Shown here: one piece after another, positions 17,699-25,925 of the stretch
How positions within the stretch are numbered: the first letter of the stretch is position 1
Layout of the letters: the number at the start of each line of letters is the position of its first letter
Assembly (NCBI RefSeq): GCF_900105615.1
Contig: NZ_LT630003.1
Coordinates: 2,976,001-3,040,000, forward strand
Length of the DNA stretch: 64,000 bases
DNA from: Lacrimispora sphenoides JCM 1415
GTDB lineage: Bacteria; Bacillota; Clostridia; Lachnospirales; Lachnospiraceae
Direction of reading: 5' to 3'
Made by a program: the position numbers and the translations under genes
The notes under the pieces: generated by a model
Database searches by the model: none
Told to the model about the DNA's origin: nothing
What the model saw: the letters and a program-made list of their open reading frames with translations, nothing else

Positions 17699-18529
17699 TT
17701 ACTCAATGGGGTTGATCCCCACATCCATGCTTCCGGACCGGAATCCTTCCAGATCCATGGTGATATAGATAAAGCCCAATTCTTTTAAATAAGCAATGAT
17801 CTCTCTGCTCTTCTCCACCAGATTTCCCATCGCTTCCTTGTCCACCTCGATTCGGACAATGTCTTTATGAAGTCTCAGGCGTACATTTCCTTTCACAAGA
17901 GAACTTACAAATTCCTCTCCTTTTCCAATAAGATTCAGGATATCATAATCAATTTCCGTACCATAGGGAAGACGGGTCGCCATACAGGGAGCGGAAGGCC
18001 TGGACGCCACAGAGATCCCGTACCATGAGGCCAGCTCTTTTACCTGGGCCTTTGTGATGTGAAGCTCTGCCAGAGGACTGATGATTCCCAGTTCTCTTAA
18101 GGCTTTGATTCCCGGACGGTAGACATGCAGGTCATCTTCGTTGGTTCCATCCATGATATAAGGGATGTCCATTTCCCCCGCATAATCCTTCAAAGACTGG
18201 AACAGCTTCTTTTTGCATAGATAACAACGGTTTACAGGATTAAAACGTATCTCCTCCTGTTCCAGTTCATTTACGGAAACCACCTTATGTATTCCTCCCA
18301 GCTCCTTTGCTACCCTGGCTGCGATTTCCAGATCACAGGAGGGATGAAGACGGCTGTCAAAAGTTACCGCATAAACAGTTTTTCCCGTCTTTCCTGCGGC
18401 ATCTGCTGCTGCTTTCAGCAACAAACTGGAATCCACTCCTCCGGAAAAAGCCAGGCAGATATCCTCTTTGGCGTACTCTGCCATCATCTGTTCCAGTCTC
18501 ATTTTTATTTCTAACATGTTCTGTTCCAT
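17699..18529 (-). CDS. larE: LarE, sulfur transferase of nickel-pincer cofactor synthesis
   Basis: A 276-residue PP-loop enzyme with AFSGGVDSSLLLKA (pyrophosphatase loop 29-35), NRCYLCKKKLF (C102, C105), MDGTNEDD and RPSAPCMATRLPYG (C182). LarE adenylates and thiolates the pyridinium dicarboxylate intermediate twice. Lactobacillus LarE destroys its single cysteine; enzymes with three cysteines hold a [4Fe-4S] cluster and can be catalytic. The C102-x2-C105 plus C182 pattern places this protein with the latter. Start ATG 18529 follows GGAGAAAT and shares one base with the larC stop (TAATG). Confidence 0.93.
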   Translation of the reverse strand: MEQNMLEIKMRLEQMMAEYAKEDICLAFSGGVDSSLLLKAAADAAGKTGKTVYAVTFDSRLHPSCDLEIAARVAKELGGIHKVVSVNELEQEEIRFNPVNRCYLCKKKLFQSLKDYAGEMDIPYIMDGTNEDDLHVYRPGIKALRELGIISPLAELHITKAQVKELASWYGISVASRPSAPCMATRLPYGTEIDYDILNLIGKGEEFVSSLVKGNVRLRLHKDIVRIEVDKEAMGNLVEKSREIIAYLKELGFIYITMDLEGFRSGSMDVGINPIE

Positions 18530-19848
18530 TATTTCTCCACCTCCATGCGTATGATACTGTATACCGTCTGATAATCCAGTCCATTTTGTCTGCAAATACT
18601 TCTTACACTTTCAAATTCCGGGTAGCAGAAGGTCCTGTCTTTGTAGGTGCAGATTTTTACCTCCGCCTCCCCGAATTCCGTCATAACCTTCCTTTTTTTT
18701 CGGTTTAAAATGGTTCTGGCTACCGGGTATCTTCTCACTCCGATGGTAGTGGTTTGAATGAACAGGATATCTTCCATTCTGCTTATCTCTTCTTCCCGGC
18801 AGATCAGGCTAAGCATATAGGCTGGACGGTTCTTTTTCATGAATACAGGCGTATACCAGACATCAGCCGCTCCGGCTTCCAATAAGGATTCCATAGCAAA
18901 ACCAAAGGATTCCCCGCTGCAATCGTCAATATTGGCCTCTAAAACCCACATATTTTCTCCTGCCCCTTCTTCCTCTTCCAGAAGCAGCATGGCCCGCAGA
19001 ACGTTTGCCTGTTTAAAGTCCTTTTTCCCTGCACCAAGCCCTGTCTTTAAGATCTGAAAGGAGGAAGGAAGATTCGTTCTTGTCCCAAGGGCGGCAGCTA
19101 TGGCAGCTCCGGTAGGAGTCACCATCTCCCCTTCATTGTCCGTAAGACGAAGCTTCAGACCATGGGCCGATACAATGTTAGCTGTTGCCGGAACAGGAAC
19201 CGGGATAACACCATGCTGGCAGCGGATGCTGCCATACCCTTCTGACAAAGGAGATACCACGATCTCATCCACGCCCAGGCTGTCCACACAAACCGCCACA
19301 CCGATGATGTCCACAATGGAATCAATGGCTCCAACCTCATGAAAATGGACCTCTTCCACAGGGATTCCATGAGCTTTTGACTCCGCCTCTGCCACGATAT
19401 CAAACATCCGCTTCGCCATTGCCTTTACCCTGCTGTTGGAATCCAGCCGGTCAATGATTGCGTATATATCCTGGAGATTCCGGTGAACTTGGGGATGATC
19501 ATGGCTTTGGTTATGGTCATGATCGTGGTCATGGCTGTGGTCGTGGTCATGGCTATGATCGTGATTATGCGCATGGTCGTGGCTTTGGTCATGGCTATAA
19601 TCGAGATCATGGTCATTGTCGTGATCACGCTTATGGCCATGCTTTTCATTTTCCAAATGAACATCAAAATCATAAGCATCCAGTCCGCATTTCCTGGTCC
19701 TGCCAAAGTGTAAATGATAGCCGTCCACTCCCAGGCTTTGCAGAGCCTTTGTAAAAGCCTGCTTATCTGCTCCCAGGTCTAAAAGAGCGCCTACCGTCAT
19801 ATCACCGCTGATTCCTGAGTTACATTCCAAATACAGTATTTTTCCCAT
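18529..19848 (-). CDS. larC: LarC, nickel insertion enzyme with long His-rich insert
   Basis: A 439-residue LarC: ILYLECNSGISGDMTVGALLDLG at the start, EVHFHEVGAIDSIVDIIG mid-protein, PTGAAIAAALG and a C-terminal ANIDDCSGESFGFAMESLL domain. LarC is the CTP-dependent cyclometallase that inserts nickel into the thiolated cofactor. Residues 70-122 are a His/Asp repeat of about 50 residues, surely metal-binding and probably a nickel store. LarC is made by programmed frameshifting in some lactobacilli; here one frame covers both halves. It starts one base after the larB stop. Confidence 0.95.
   Translation of the reverse strand: MGKILYLECNSGISGDMTVGALLDLGADKQAFTKALQSLGVDGYHLHFGRTRKCGLDAYDFDVHLENEKHGHKRDHDNDHDLDYSHDQSHDHAHNHDHSHDHDHSHDHDHDHNQSHDHPQVHRNLQDIYAIIDRLDSNSRVKAMAKRMFDIVAEAESKAHGIPVEEVHFHEVGAIDSIVDIIGVAVCVDSLGVDEIVVSPLSEGYGSIRCQHGVIPVPVPATANIVSAHGLKLRLTDNEGEMVTPTGAAIAAALGTRTNLPSSFQILKTGLGAGKKDFKQANVLRAMLLLEEEEGAGENMWVLEANIDDCSGESFGFAMESLLEAGAADVWYTPVFMKKNRPAYMLSLICREEEISRMEDILFIQTTTIGVRRYPVARTILNRKKRKVMTEFGEAEVKICTYKDRTFCYPEFESVRSICRQNGLDYQTVYSIIRMEVEK
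19490..19640 (-). repeat. Degenerate 6-base (CATGAC-type) repeat coding the LarC His/Asp tract
   Basis: Runs of CATGAC/CATGAT codon pairs repeat through this part of larC, giving long low-complexity DNA that also opens false reading frames on both strands. It could vary in length by slippage. Confidence 0.8.
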
Positions 19849-19849
19849 C

Positions 19850-20593
19850 TTATTTCACCGCCAGTCGATTGATTTGTGTCGCAAGATACCCCGCCCCATA
19901 TCCATTATCAATATTTACAACAGAAATTCCATTTGCACAGGAATTAAGCATTGTAAGAAGAGCAGAGAGCCCATGAAAGCTGGCTCCGTAGCCTACCGAA
20001 GTAGGAACCGCGATGACCGGGCAGTCCGCCAGCCCTGCGATCACCGTTCCCAAAGCCCCCTCCATTCCTGCCACTGCAATAATGCAGCTGGCATTCCGGA
20101 TCCTGTCTCTCTGGGACAGAAGACGGTGGATTCCGGCTACTCCCACATCGTATATCCGGTCCACGTGACAGCCGAAATATTCCGCAGTCTGTGCCGCCTC
20201 CTCCGCTACCGGGATGTCTGCCGTACCTCCTGTACAGACCGCCACGCATCCCTTCCTATCTTTTTCCGTCCGCTCTACCTTTAAGATCCTGGATATGGGA
20301 TCATACTGAACCTCCGGCACAACAGATTTCACCAGTTCAAATTGCTCCTCTGAAGCCCTGGTTCCCAGCACTTCACCGTCTCTTTCATAGAATTTCCTAT
20401 AAATCTCCACCAGGTATGGATCCGGCTTTCCCTGGCAAAAGACCGTCTCTCCAAAGCCGGAACGAAGCGCCCTGTGATGGTCCAGCTTTGCATAACCCAG
20501 GTCCTCATAGGGAAGATCCTTTAACAGCTGTTCTGCTTCCTGAATTTCCATTTCTCCTGATTTAACCAGGTTAAGCATATCTCTAATATCCAT
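19850..20593 (-). CDS. larB: LarB, nicotinic acid adenine dinucleotide carboxylase/hydrolase
   Basis: A 247-residue protein with a PurE-like (AIR carboxylase) C-terminal domain: VCTGGTADIPVAEEAA, DVGVAGIHRLL, AGMEGALGTVIAGL and PTSVGYGASFHGLSALLTMLNSC. LarB carboxylates the pyridinium ring of NaAD and cleaves the phosphoanhydride, the first step to the nickel-pincer nucleotide. It lies 72 bases after the last ABC transporter gene, same direction; GAGGAGG lies before the ATG. Confidence 0.95.
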   Translation of the reverse strand: MDIRDMLNLVKSGEMEIQEAEQLLKDLPYEDLGYAKLDHHRALRSGFGETVFCQGKPDPYLVEIYRKFYERDGEVLGTRASEEQFELVKSVVPEVQYDPISRILKVERTEKDRKGCVAVCTGGTADIPVAEEAAQTAEYFGCHVDRIYDVGVAGIHRLLSQRDRIRNASCIIAVAGMEGALGTVIAGLADCPVIAVPTSVGYGASFHGLSALLTMLNSCANGISVVNIDNGYGAGYLATQINRLAVK

Positions 20594-20617
20594 GATCCCG
20601 ACTTCCTCCTCTTACGA

Positions 20618-20655
20618 TGTTCCGTTTGTGCTAGGGAAAACACACTCTGTGCGTT
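20618..20655 (-). promoter_or_regulatory. Short hairpin between transporter and lar genes
   Basis: The minus strand carries AAAACGCACAGAGTGTGTTTT, an imperfect palindrome within the 72-base gap between the last ATPase gene and larB. It could be a weak attenuator or processing site that sets different levels of transporter and lar proteins. No promoter was found here. Confidence 0.35.
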
Positions 20656-20665
20656 TTAGTCTAGC

Positions 20666-21274
20666 TCATTGCCCGCGCAGATCAAGTCTCCTTGTGCATA
20701 CACGTTCTAAAAGGCCCTGGGAATGACTGACTACCAAAAGGCCGATGTTACGTCTCTCCACTTCTGACATGAGAAAATTCCAGATCTGGCTCTGGGTGAT
20801 CAAATCAAGCATGGTACTGATCTCATCCGCAAGGAGAAACATGGTTCCGCCGCCAAGCGCCCGGGCAATGCAGAAACGCTGAAGCTCACCTCCCGAAACC
20901 TCAGCCGGGTACCGGTTTAACCATTCCGGTTCGATACCCAGACCTTCGATCACCCGGTCTTCTACTCCATCTCCCTCCTTTAAAACCTCTTTAAGCTTAA
21001 GCCTTGGGTTTACAGAGTTTTCCGGATGCTGCCAGATCATCTGGACCGGACAATATCCCTTGCAGGAAGAAAGGGGCTTTCCGTCTAAAAGCACCTCTCC
21101 ATGATCCGGTTTTTCATATCCGGCAAGAATTTTGCAGCAAGTGGTCTTCCCAAAACCGCTGGGAGCAATCAGCCCCACACGTTCCCCGCTGTCCATGTAC
21201 ATGGTCAGATTATTTAATATCTGCCTATTCCCATTATCATATCGGAATGATATGTCTTTTGCTTCCAGTCTCAC
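20666..21274 (-). CDS. ABC ATPase, NikE/DppF type
   Basis: A 202-residue ATPase, short for the family (usually about 250-330). Walker A is APSGFGKTTCC, unusual but intact at the GKT; signature VSGGELQRFCIARAL; Walker B MFLLADEIS with D-E. GTG start immediately after the stop of the previous ATPase gene (TAAGTG), with GAGGAGAG ahead. Pairs with the neighbouring ATPase to drive the nickel/peptide-type importer. Confidence 0.88.
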   Translation of the reverse strand: MRLEAKDISFRYDNGNRQILNNLTMYMDSGERVGLIAPSGFGKTTCCKILAGYEKPDHGEVLLDGKPLSSCKGYCPVQMIWQHPENSVNPRLKLKEVLKEGDGVEDRVIEGLGIEPEWLNRYPAEVSGGELQRFCIARALGGGTMFLLADEISTMLDLITQSQIWNFLMSEVERRNIGLLVVSHSQGLLERVCTRRLDLRGQ

Positions 21275-22210
21275 TTATCTCTCCTCTGCTTTAACGCACC
21301 GGACCATTTCACCAGCCAGGCCGACGTAATCCACTTCCTTTAAACACCTTGCCTCCCGGTATTCACACCTGGGGGCATAGGGACAGCCTGAGGGGCGGTC
21401 CTTTAAATAAGGCTGGGCTCCCGGTGCAGCCCGGAATCCATGTTCCGGCATAGCCCTGTAAAGGGCCTTTGAGTATGGATGACGTAGGAGTCTTTCCTCT
21501 CTGAAATCAGCGGCATATGCTTCCTCAACGCTGGTACCGGCATAGAATACCACAATCCGGTCAGCGACCTCCAGCGCTAACTCCAGGTCATGGGTGATGA
21601 GAAGAACACCGGCTCCTTCATCGGCCATTTCCCTAAAATGGGACAGCACCCGTTTTGCCGCCTCCAGATGCAGGCCCGGTGTAGGCTCATCCGCTATCAC
21701 CAGCTTAGGTTTTTCCATGACAGCAGTGGAAATTAAGATCCTTCTGGTCATTCCTCCTGACAGCTCAAAGGGATAAAGCTTTTCCACAGTCTCATCAAGC
21801 CCATACCGCTTAAGGATTTTATAGCTTTCGCCCATGCTTCCCTGATCCCGTTTCCCTTTCCTGATCTGAGCCCCCGCCTTCATTAGGGGATCCAGATAAG
21901 AAACGCTTTGAGGGACCAGAACGATCTCCTTCCCCCGAAGCTGTCCCAGCCGTTTTTCCGTAAGCTTCTCCCCATAATAAGATATCTCCCCGGACCATGC
22001 CGCATTATAAGGCAGGATTCCCAGCACTCCATGGGCCAGAAGGCTTTTTCCCGAACCGCTGGAACCCACCACTGCCACCAGTTCTCCTTCTCTTACGGTA
22101 AGGCTTACGTCCTTGACAGCCAAAAGAGTGGTTTTTTTGATCCATCGCTCATATTGGGTAAATGATACTGACAGGTTTTTTACCGCCAGAACCGTTTTCT
22201 TCTCTTCCAA
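21275..22210 (-). CDS. ABC ATPase, NikD/DppD type
   Basis: About 311 residues from TTG 22210 (GGAGGG six bases ahead); the longer open frame to 22333 overlaps the permease gene and has no homology. Walker A GSSGSGKSLLA, signature LSGGMTRRILIS, Walker B LVIADEPTPGL, H-loop THD, then the C-terminal GCPYAPRCEYREARC cysteine motif seen in oligopeptide/nickel importer ATPases. Confidence 0.9.
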   Translation of the reverse strand: MEEKKTVLAVKNLSVSFTQYERWIKKTTLLAVKDVSLTVREGELVAVVGSSGSGKSLLAHGVLGILPYNAAWSGEISYYGEKLTEKRLGQLRGKEIVLVPQSVSYLDPLMKAGAQIRKGKRDQGSMGESYKILKRYGLDETVEKLYPFELSGGMTRRILISTAVMEKPKLVIADEPTPGLHLEAAKRVLSHFREMADEGAGVLLITHDLELALEVADRIVVFYAGTSVEEAYAADFREERLLRHPYSKALYRAMPEHGFRAAPGAQPYLKDRPSGCPYAPRCEYREARCLKEVDYVGLAGEMVRCVKAEER

Positions 22211-22221
22211 TCCATTCCCTC

Positions 22222-23046
22222 CTACTGATGCAGGGCGCCCGGGTCTATAAGCCTGCCCACCATCTCTCCAGTTAGATGAAACAGCATAACAACAGCAACC
22301 AGAAATGCTCCTGGAAACAGCGCCAGCCACCATTTCCCCATTGACAGATATTTCATGCTCTCTGACAGGATCACGCCGATGGCAGGCTGCTCTGAGGAAA
22401 GCCCGAAGCCCAGAAACGTGATGCTGGCCTCATGAAGGATGGCATGGGGAAATAACAGCACAAGCCCAACAAGAAGCTGAGGAATCAAATGAGGCGTCAT
22501 ATGCTTAAGGGCTGTTTCAAACCCGCCGCGGCCAAGCTTACGGGAGATTTTTATGTACTGGCTCTCCTTAAGCTGAAGAACCTCTCCCCTGATCAGCCTG
22601 GCAAGGGAAGTCCAGTGGGTCAAAGAAATTCCCACTACAACTCCTTTAAAGCCTTTCCCCAAGGCAAAGGAGATCAAAACCAGCAGGAGGATATGAGGGA
22701 TCCCCATGACAAGATCAATGAGCCCGACCACAAACCCGTCCGCCACTCTTCCCATGGACGCCGCAAAAAGTCCCAGGAAAAAGGCAATCACTGTGCTGAC
22801 CACTGCTGTGAGAAGGCCAATGCGGATGCTCATGGAAAGACCGGTCATGGTCCTGGCAAACATATCACGGCCCATCCAGTCCGTCCCAAAGGGATGAGAA
22901 AAGCAGGGCGGCATATTTTTTCTGGAAAAATCAGTAACAAGGGCCTCTGTCCTGTAAAGCTGCCCTGCTATGGTCACAGCTGCCAAAAGAGTGATGAAAA
23001 GCACCAGGAGGCATACCATGGACTTCCGGCCATTCCATTGTTTCAT
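22222..23046 (-). CDS. ABC permease, NikC/DppC type
   Basis: A 274-residue permease: N-terminal helix, PFGTDWMGRDMFARTMTG (typical of the DppC/NikC N-terminus), and five further hydrophobic segments with HWTSLARLIRGEVL and LIPQLLVGLVLLFPHAILHEASITFLGFG. Start overlaps the previous permease stop by four bases (ATGA). Confidence 0.92.
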   Translation of the reverse strand: MKQWNGRKSMVCLLVLFITLLAAVTIAGQLYRTEALVTDFSRKNMPPCFSHPFGTDWMGRDMFARTMTGLSMSIRIGLLTAVVSTVIAFFLGLFAASMGRVADGFVVGLIDLVMGIPHILLLVLISFALGKGFKGVVVGISLTHWTSLARLIRGEVLQLKESQYIKISRKLGRGGFETALKHMTPHLIPQLLVGLVLLFPHAILHEASITFLGFGLSSEQPAIGVILSESMKYLSMGKWWLALFPGAFLVAVVMLFHLTGEMVGRLIDPGALHQ

Positions 23047-24053
23047 ATGACCTTCCTCCCTTTCCTCATTCTTGGGTCCACCACGCCGTAAAGTACGTTA
23101 GCAATAAAATTTCCTGTAAATACAATAGCCGCACTGATGACCGTGATCCCCAGAAGCAACGGAATATCACCGCCAAGTCCGGCCGTCACAGCCGCCTGGC
23201 CCAGTCCCGGATAGGAAAATACCTGTTCCACCAAAACCGAACCTCCAAAGATTTCGCTGACCGAAGCCAGCTGAAGGGTCAGGGCAGGAAGGAGAATATT
23301 TCTGATTCCGTGACGAAAGACAATCTGGCTTTTGGACTCTCCCCTTGCTCTTGCAAAGAGGACATAATCACTTTCCATAACTTGGATCATCTTCTCTCTT
23401 GTATGGAGAAGGATATTGGACATTCCGGTAATGGAAAGGGTCAGGCAGGGCAAGATCCCATGCACTGCCCTGTCCTTAATAGTGACCTCTGCCGCTTCCA
23501 TGCCAATGGGGACGCTTAGCCCAATGGGAAGTATCTTAAGCCAGACAGCAAATACCATCAAAAGCACCAGCGCCAGCCAGAAAGCCGGAGTGCTTGCGGT
23601 CATAAGAGCATAAGCGGAGATCAACTTATCCACCGCTTTTCCCCTGTTAGCACCAGCCAGGGTTCCCAGGGCAAAGCCGGCTCCTCCGGAAACCAGCCAG
23701 GAAACTGCCATCAGCCACAGGGAATTTGACAGCTTCAGTCCAATCACATGAGAAACCGGCTGTCGGTATAAAAGAGAGGTTCCCATATCCCCCTTTAGAA
23801 AATCGCCGGCCCAGGAAAGAAACCGTTCTGCCGGCGGTAAGCCGGTTCCCCAGTATTCCGAAAGCTTTGCGATCTGCTCCTGGCTCATAGAGCCAAGAGC
23901 TGCCTGGCCAATATTGACCTTTAACGGATCAATAGGGGAAACCGATACCAGAAAAAAAGCTGCTGCGCTTACCAGAAAAAGGAGGACAGCCATCCGTATG
24001 AGCTGTTTTAGTAAAAACCAAAAGACTTTCCTTTGGGGCCGGCCGCTATTCAT
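23043..24053 (-). CDS. ABC permease, NikB/DppB type
   Basis: About 336 residues. A long first helix, then LAGANRGKAVDKLISAYALMTASTPAFWLALVLLMVF and YVLFARARGESKSQIVFRHGIRNILLPALT, the BPD coupling region of DppB/NikB permeases, ending NVLYGVVDPRMRKG. ATG 24053 overlaps the binding-protein stop by one base (TAATG) and is preferred to ATG 24068. Confidence 0.92.
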   Translation of the reverse strand: MNSGRPQRKVFWFLLKQLIRMAVLLFLVSAAAFFLVSVSPIDPLKVNIGQAALGSMSQEQIAKLSEYWGTGLPPAERFLSWAGDFLKGDMGTSLLYRQPVSHVIGLKLSNSLWLMAVSWLVSGGAGFALGTLAGANRGKAVDKLISAYALMTASTPAFWLALVLLMVFAVWLKILPIGLSVPIGMEAAEVTIKDRAVHGILPCLTLSITGMSNILLHTREKMIQVMESDYVLFARARGESKSQIVFRHGIRNILLPALTLQLASVSEIFGGSVLVEQVFSYPGLGQAAVTAGLGGDIPLLLGITVISAAIVFTGNFIANVLYGVVDPRMRKGRKVI

Positions 24054-25684
24054 TATTCCCAGCTCCACTGATCCACGTTATTTACAATGGACCAGCCGTG
24101 GCCATGAGGGTGAAGCTTCTGGTCCGCAACCTTTAACCCATCCCTTACCCAATACAAATGATCAATATTCACAAGCCAGATCCATGGAATATCCCCGTCT
24201 TGGGTAATGCCTGTTTCTCCATCCCACTGGGCTTTTTTCCACAGCTCATAGGATTTTTCCAGATCACTTTCTGCAAGAGCCTCATCCATGTACTGGTCCA
24301 GCGTTTGATTGGCATAAGGAGAATAGGCTGCAATCCCGGTTTCCTTCATGGTATGGTAAATATTATAAAGCTCCATGGGAGTATGAGCACCCCAGCCCCA
24401 GATCAAAGGCTGTGACAAGGCTCTGTCATAGGCAGTATCCCAGCTTGCACCTTCCATCTGTCCGTCAATTCCCAGCTTTTTAAGCTGATTGATGGTGTCT
24501 GCCGCAATGGCCTGCCTTACAGAATCTCCTGCCGGATAAAGGAACTGGAGCTCCGCCCGTTTGCCATCCTTTTCCCTGATTCCGTCGCTGCCCAGTTTCC
24601 AGCCTGCTTCGTCAAGCAATGCCTCTGCCCCTTCCGGGTCATATTCTGTCTTTGCCGAAGGCTCATACCATGGCATTTTATCACAAACGCTGTAAGCGGG
24701 ACTGCCGTATCCGTTCAGCACGTTATTTATCATTTCTTCCCGGTCAATTCCAATGTTGATCGCTCTTCTGACCTTTACATCACTGGTAAAGTCATTTCCC
24801 AAAGGAATTCCCTCTTCCGATACGCTTCCGGAGGGAATAGCCGGAAGGTTAAATCCACGGTTATCCACGGTTTTGCAGTCTAAAAGGCCATATCCGGGTA
24901 CCGTAAGGTCCGAGTAGGAAGCAGCCGTATATGCAATATCTGCCTGTCCGGACTGGACCGCTGCCAAAGCACCATCCTCTTCCATGAAGAGTACCGTAAC
25001 CCGTTTCATCTTCGGCGCTTCTCCATAATAGTCCGGATTGGCTTCCAGGATCACCTGCTGCCCTCTGTCCCATTGCTTTAATATGTACCTGCCGGATCCG
25101 ATGGGGTGTTCCCCGTAATCCGGTCCATACGCATGTTCCGGCACAATTCCTGTCACGGCCATGGTGTATGGCCAGATGGAATAGGGATGCTTCATATGGA
25201 ATTCCACGGTCGTGTCATCCACTGCCTCTGCCCTGTCAAGCATTGTGAAATCATTCACAGAACTGGTATCTCTCAAGGTATTATAAGTAAATGCCACATC
25301 CTGCCCGGTCAGCTTTTTCCCATCCGTAAAGAACACGTCATCCCGGATCTTTGCGGTCCAGGTCATGCCGTCGCTGCTGACCTTTAAGTCCGTTGCCAGA
25401 TCATAACCAATGTTTAAATCCTTATCAGTGACCGTAAGCGTACTTTGTATCAAAGGTTCATGGACATGCTCCCCGGCTCCCCAGCCATAAGCCGGATCGA
25501 ATCCTGATTCAGGCTCTGAACTGACCCCCATTACCACAACGACTCTGTCGTTTTTCCCGGTATTGTCTGCATCGGCTGACTCCGAAACCGCCTGTGTCTG
25601 TGTCTCTCCGGCCTTTCCGCAGCCGTTCATAACCATGGCAGACAGTACCAATGCTGCGGCAATCCCCCATCTATACTTTCTCAT
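24053..25684 (-). CDS. Nickel/peptide-type extracellular substrate-binding lipoprotein
   Basis: A 543-residue family-5 solute-binding protein: lipoprotein signal ending VMNGCGKAG, then DPAYGWGAGEHVHEPLIQSTLTV, the TFTDGKKLTGQDVAFTYNTL-type stretch, VEFHMKHPYSIWPYTMAVTGIVPEH and RRAINIGIDREEMINNVLNGYG. Family members bind peptides or nickel-chelate complexes. First gene of an unbroken run leading into larBCE, which makes nickel (probably as a small-ligand complex) the best guess; peptide import remains possible. It follows a long structured leader. Confidence 0.88.
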   Translation of the reverse strand: MRKYRWGIAAALVLSAMVMNGCGKAGETQTQAVSESADADNTGKNDRVVVVMGVSSEPESGFDPAYGWGAGEHVHEPLIQSTLTVTDKDLNIGYDLATDLKVSSDGMTWTAKIRDDVFFTDGKKLTGQDVAFTYNTLRDTSSVNDFTMLDRAEAVDDTTVEFHMKHPYSIWPYTMAVTGIVPEHAYGPDYGEHPIGSGRYILKQWDRGQQVILEANPDYYGEAPKMKRVTVLFMEEDGALAAVQSGQADIAYTAASYSDLTVPGYGLLDCKTVDNRGFNLPAIPSGSVSEEGIPLGNDFTSDVKVRRAINIGIDREEMINNVLNGYGSPAYSVCDKMPWYEPSAKTEYDPEGAEALLDEAGWKLGSDGIREKDGKRAELQFLYPAGDSVRQAIAADTINQLKKLGIDGQMEGASWDTAYDRALSQPLIWGWGAHTPMELYNIYHTMKETGIAAYSPYANQTLDQYMDEALAESDLEKSYELWKKAQWDGETGITQDGDIPWIWLVNIDHLYWVRDGLKVADQKLHPHGHGWSIVNNVDQWSWE

Positions 25685-25730
25685 CGTTTTTCCCCTCCAT
25701 AAATGTTTTCATCGAGTCCGGTATTTCTGC

Positions 25731-25796
25731 AAAAAAACAGATACCAGAAACAGTCATACGTATTCCTTGGGAATACCCATACCTTCCTGGTATCTG
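25731..25796 (-). promoter_or_regulatory. Leader terminator/attenuator ahead of the nickel-lar operon
   Basis: Outer stem CAGATACCAG/CTGGTATCTG (25738-25747 with 25787-25796) encloses a second palindrome GTATTCC-N3-GGAATAC (25760-25776). On the minus strand the outer stem is followed at once by seven T (25731-25737), the form of an intrinsic terminator. It lies between the promoter at 25860-25888 and the first gene, so it would stop transcription unless relieved. No known riboswitch class was recognised. Confidence 0.7.
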
Positions 25797-25859
25797 TTTT
25801 TAAATATTGTTTATTTATGTATTCTTTCCGTTGGCGACTTCTGTCTGCCCTTAGGAAAA

Positions 25860-25888
25860 AGTATACGTAAAAATCACCCAAACGTCAA
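25860..25888 (-). promoter_or_regulatory. Sigma-A promoter of the nickel-lar operon
   Basis: Minus-strand TTGACG (25883-25888), 17-bp spacer, TATACT (25860-25865). Transcription would begin about 170 bases before the binding-protein ATG. Confidence 0.8.
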
Positions 25889-25900
25889 CGACTTTTTAAG

Positions 25901-25910
25901 CAAACGTTTG
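25901..25910. promoter_or_regulatory. Palindrome CAAACGTTTG upstream of the nickel-lar promoter
   Basis: Ten-base perfect palindrome 12 bases upstream of the -35 box, with the central CG typical of LacI/CcpA-family operators. It differs from a CcpA cre consensus at two fixed positions. Confidence 0.35.
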
Positions 25911-25925
25911 TAAAACTCCGGCATT

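Noticed and set aside
19425..19754. Several overlapping open frames on both strands with His, Met-Thr or Gly-Arg repeats
   Set aside because: They are shadows of the 6-base repeat inside larC, which is the only frame with homology.
20666..21274. ABC ATPase as a truncated pseudogene because it is short
   Set aside because: All nucleotide-binding motifs are present and both ends fit the operon, so it is probably a functional short form.
22211..22333. Upstream part of the NikD-type frame
   Set aside because: It overlaps the permease gene and has no homology; the TTG at 22210 has a good ribosome site.
25738..25796. NikR-type operator in the nickel leader
   Set aside because: Sites like TCATAC and CCATAC are present but in direct, not inverted, arrangement, so they do not fit the GTATGA-N16-TCATAC pattern.
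25901..25910. CcpA cre site
   Set aside because: Two fixed positions of the cre consensus are not matched; kept only as an unassigned palindrome.
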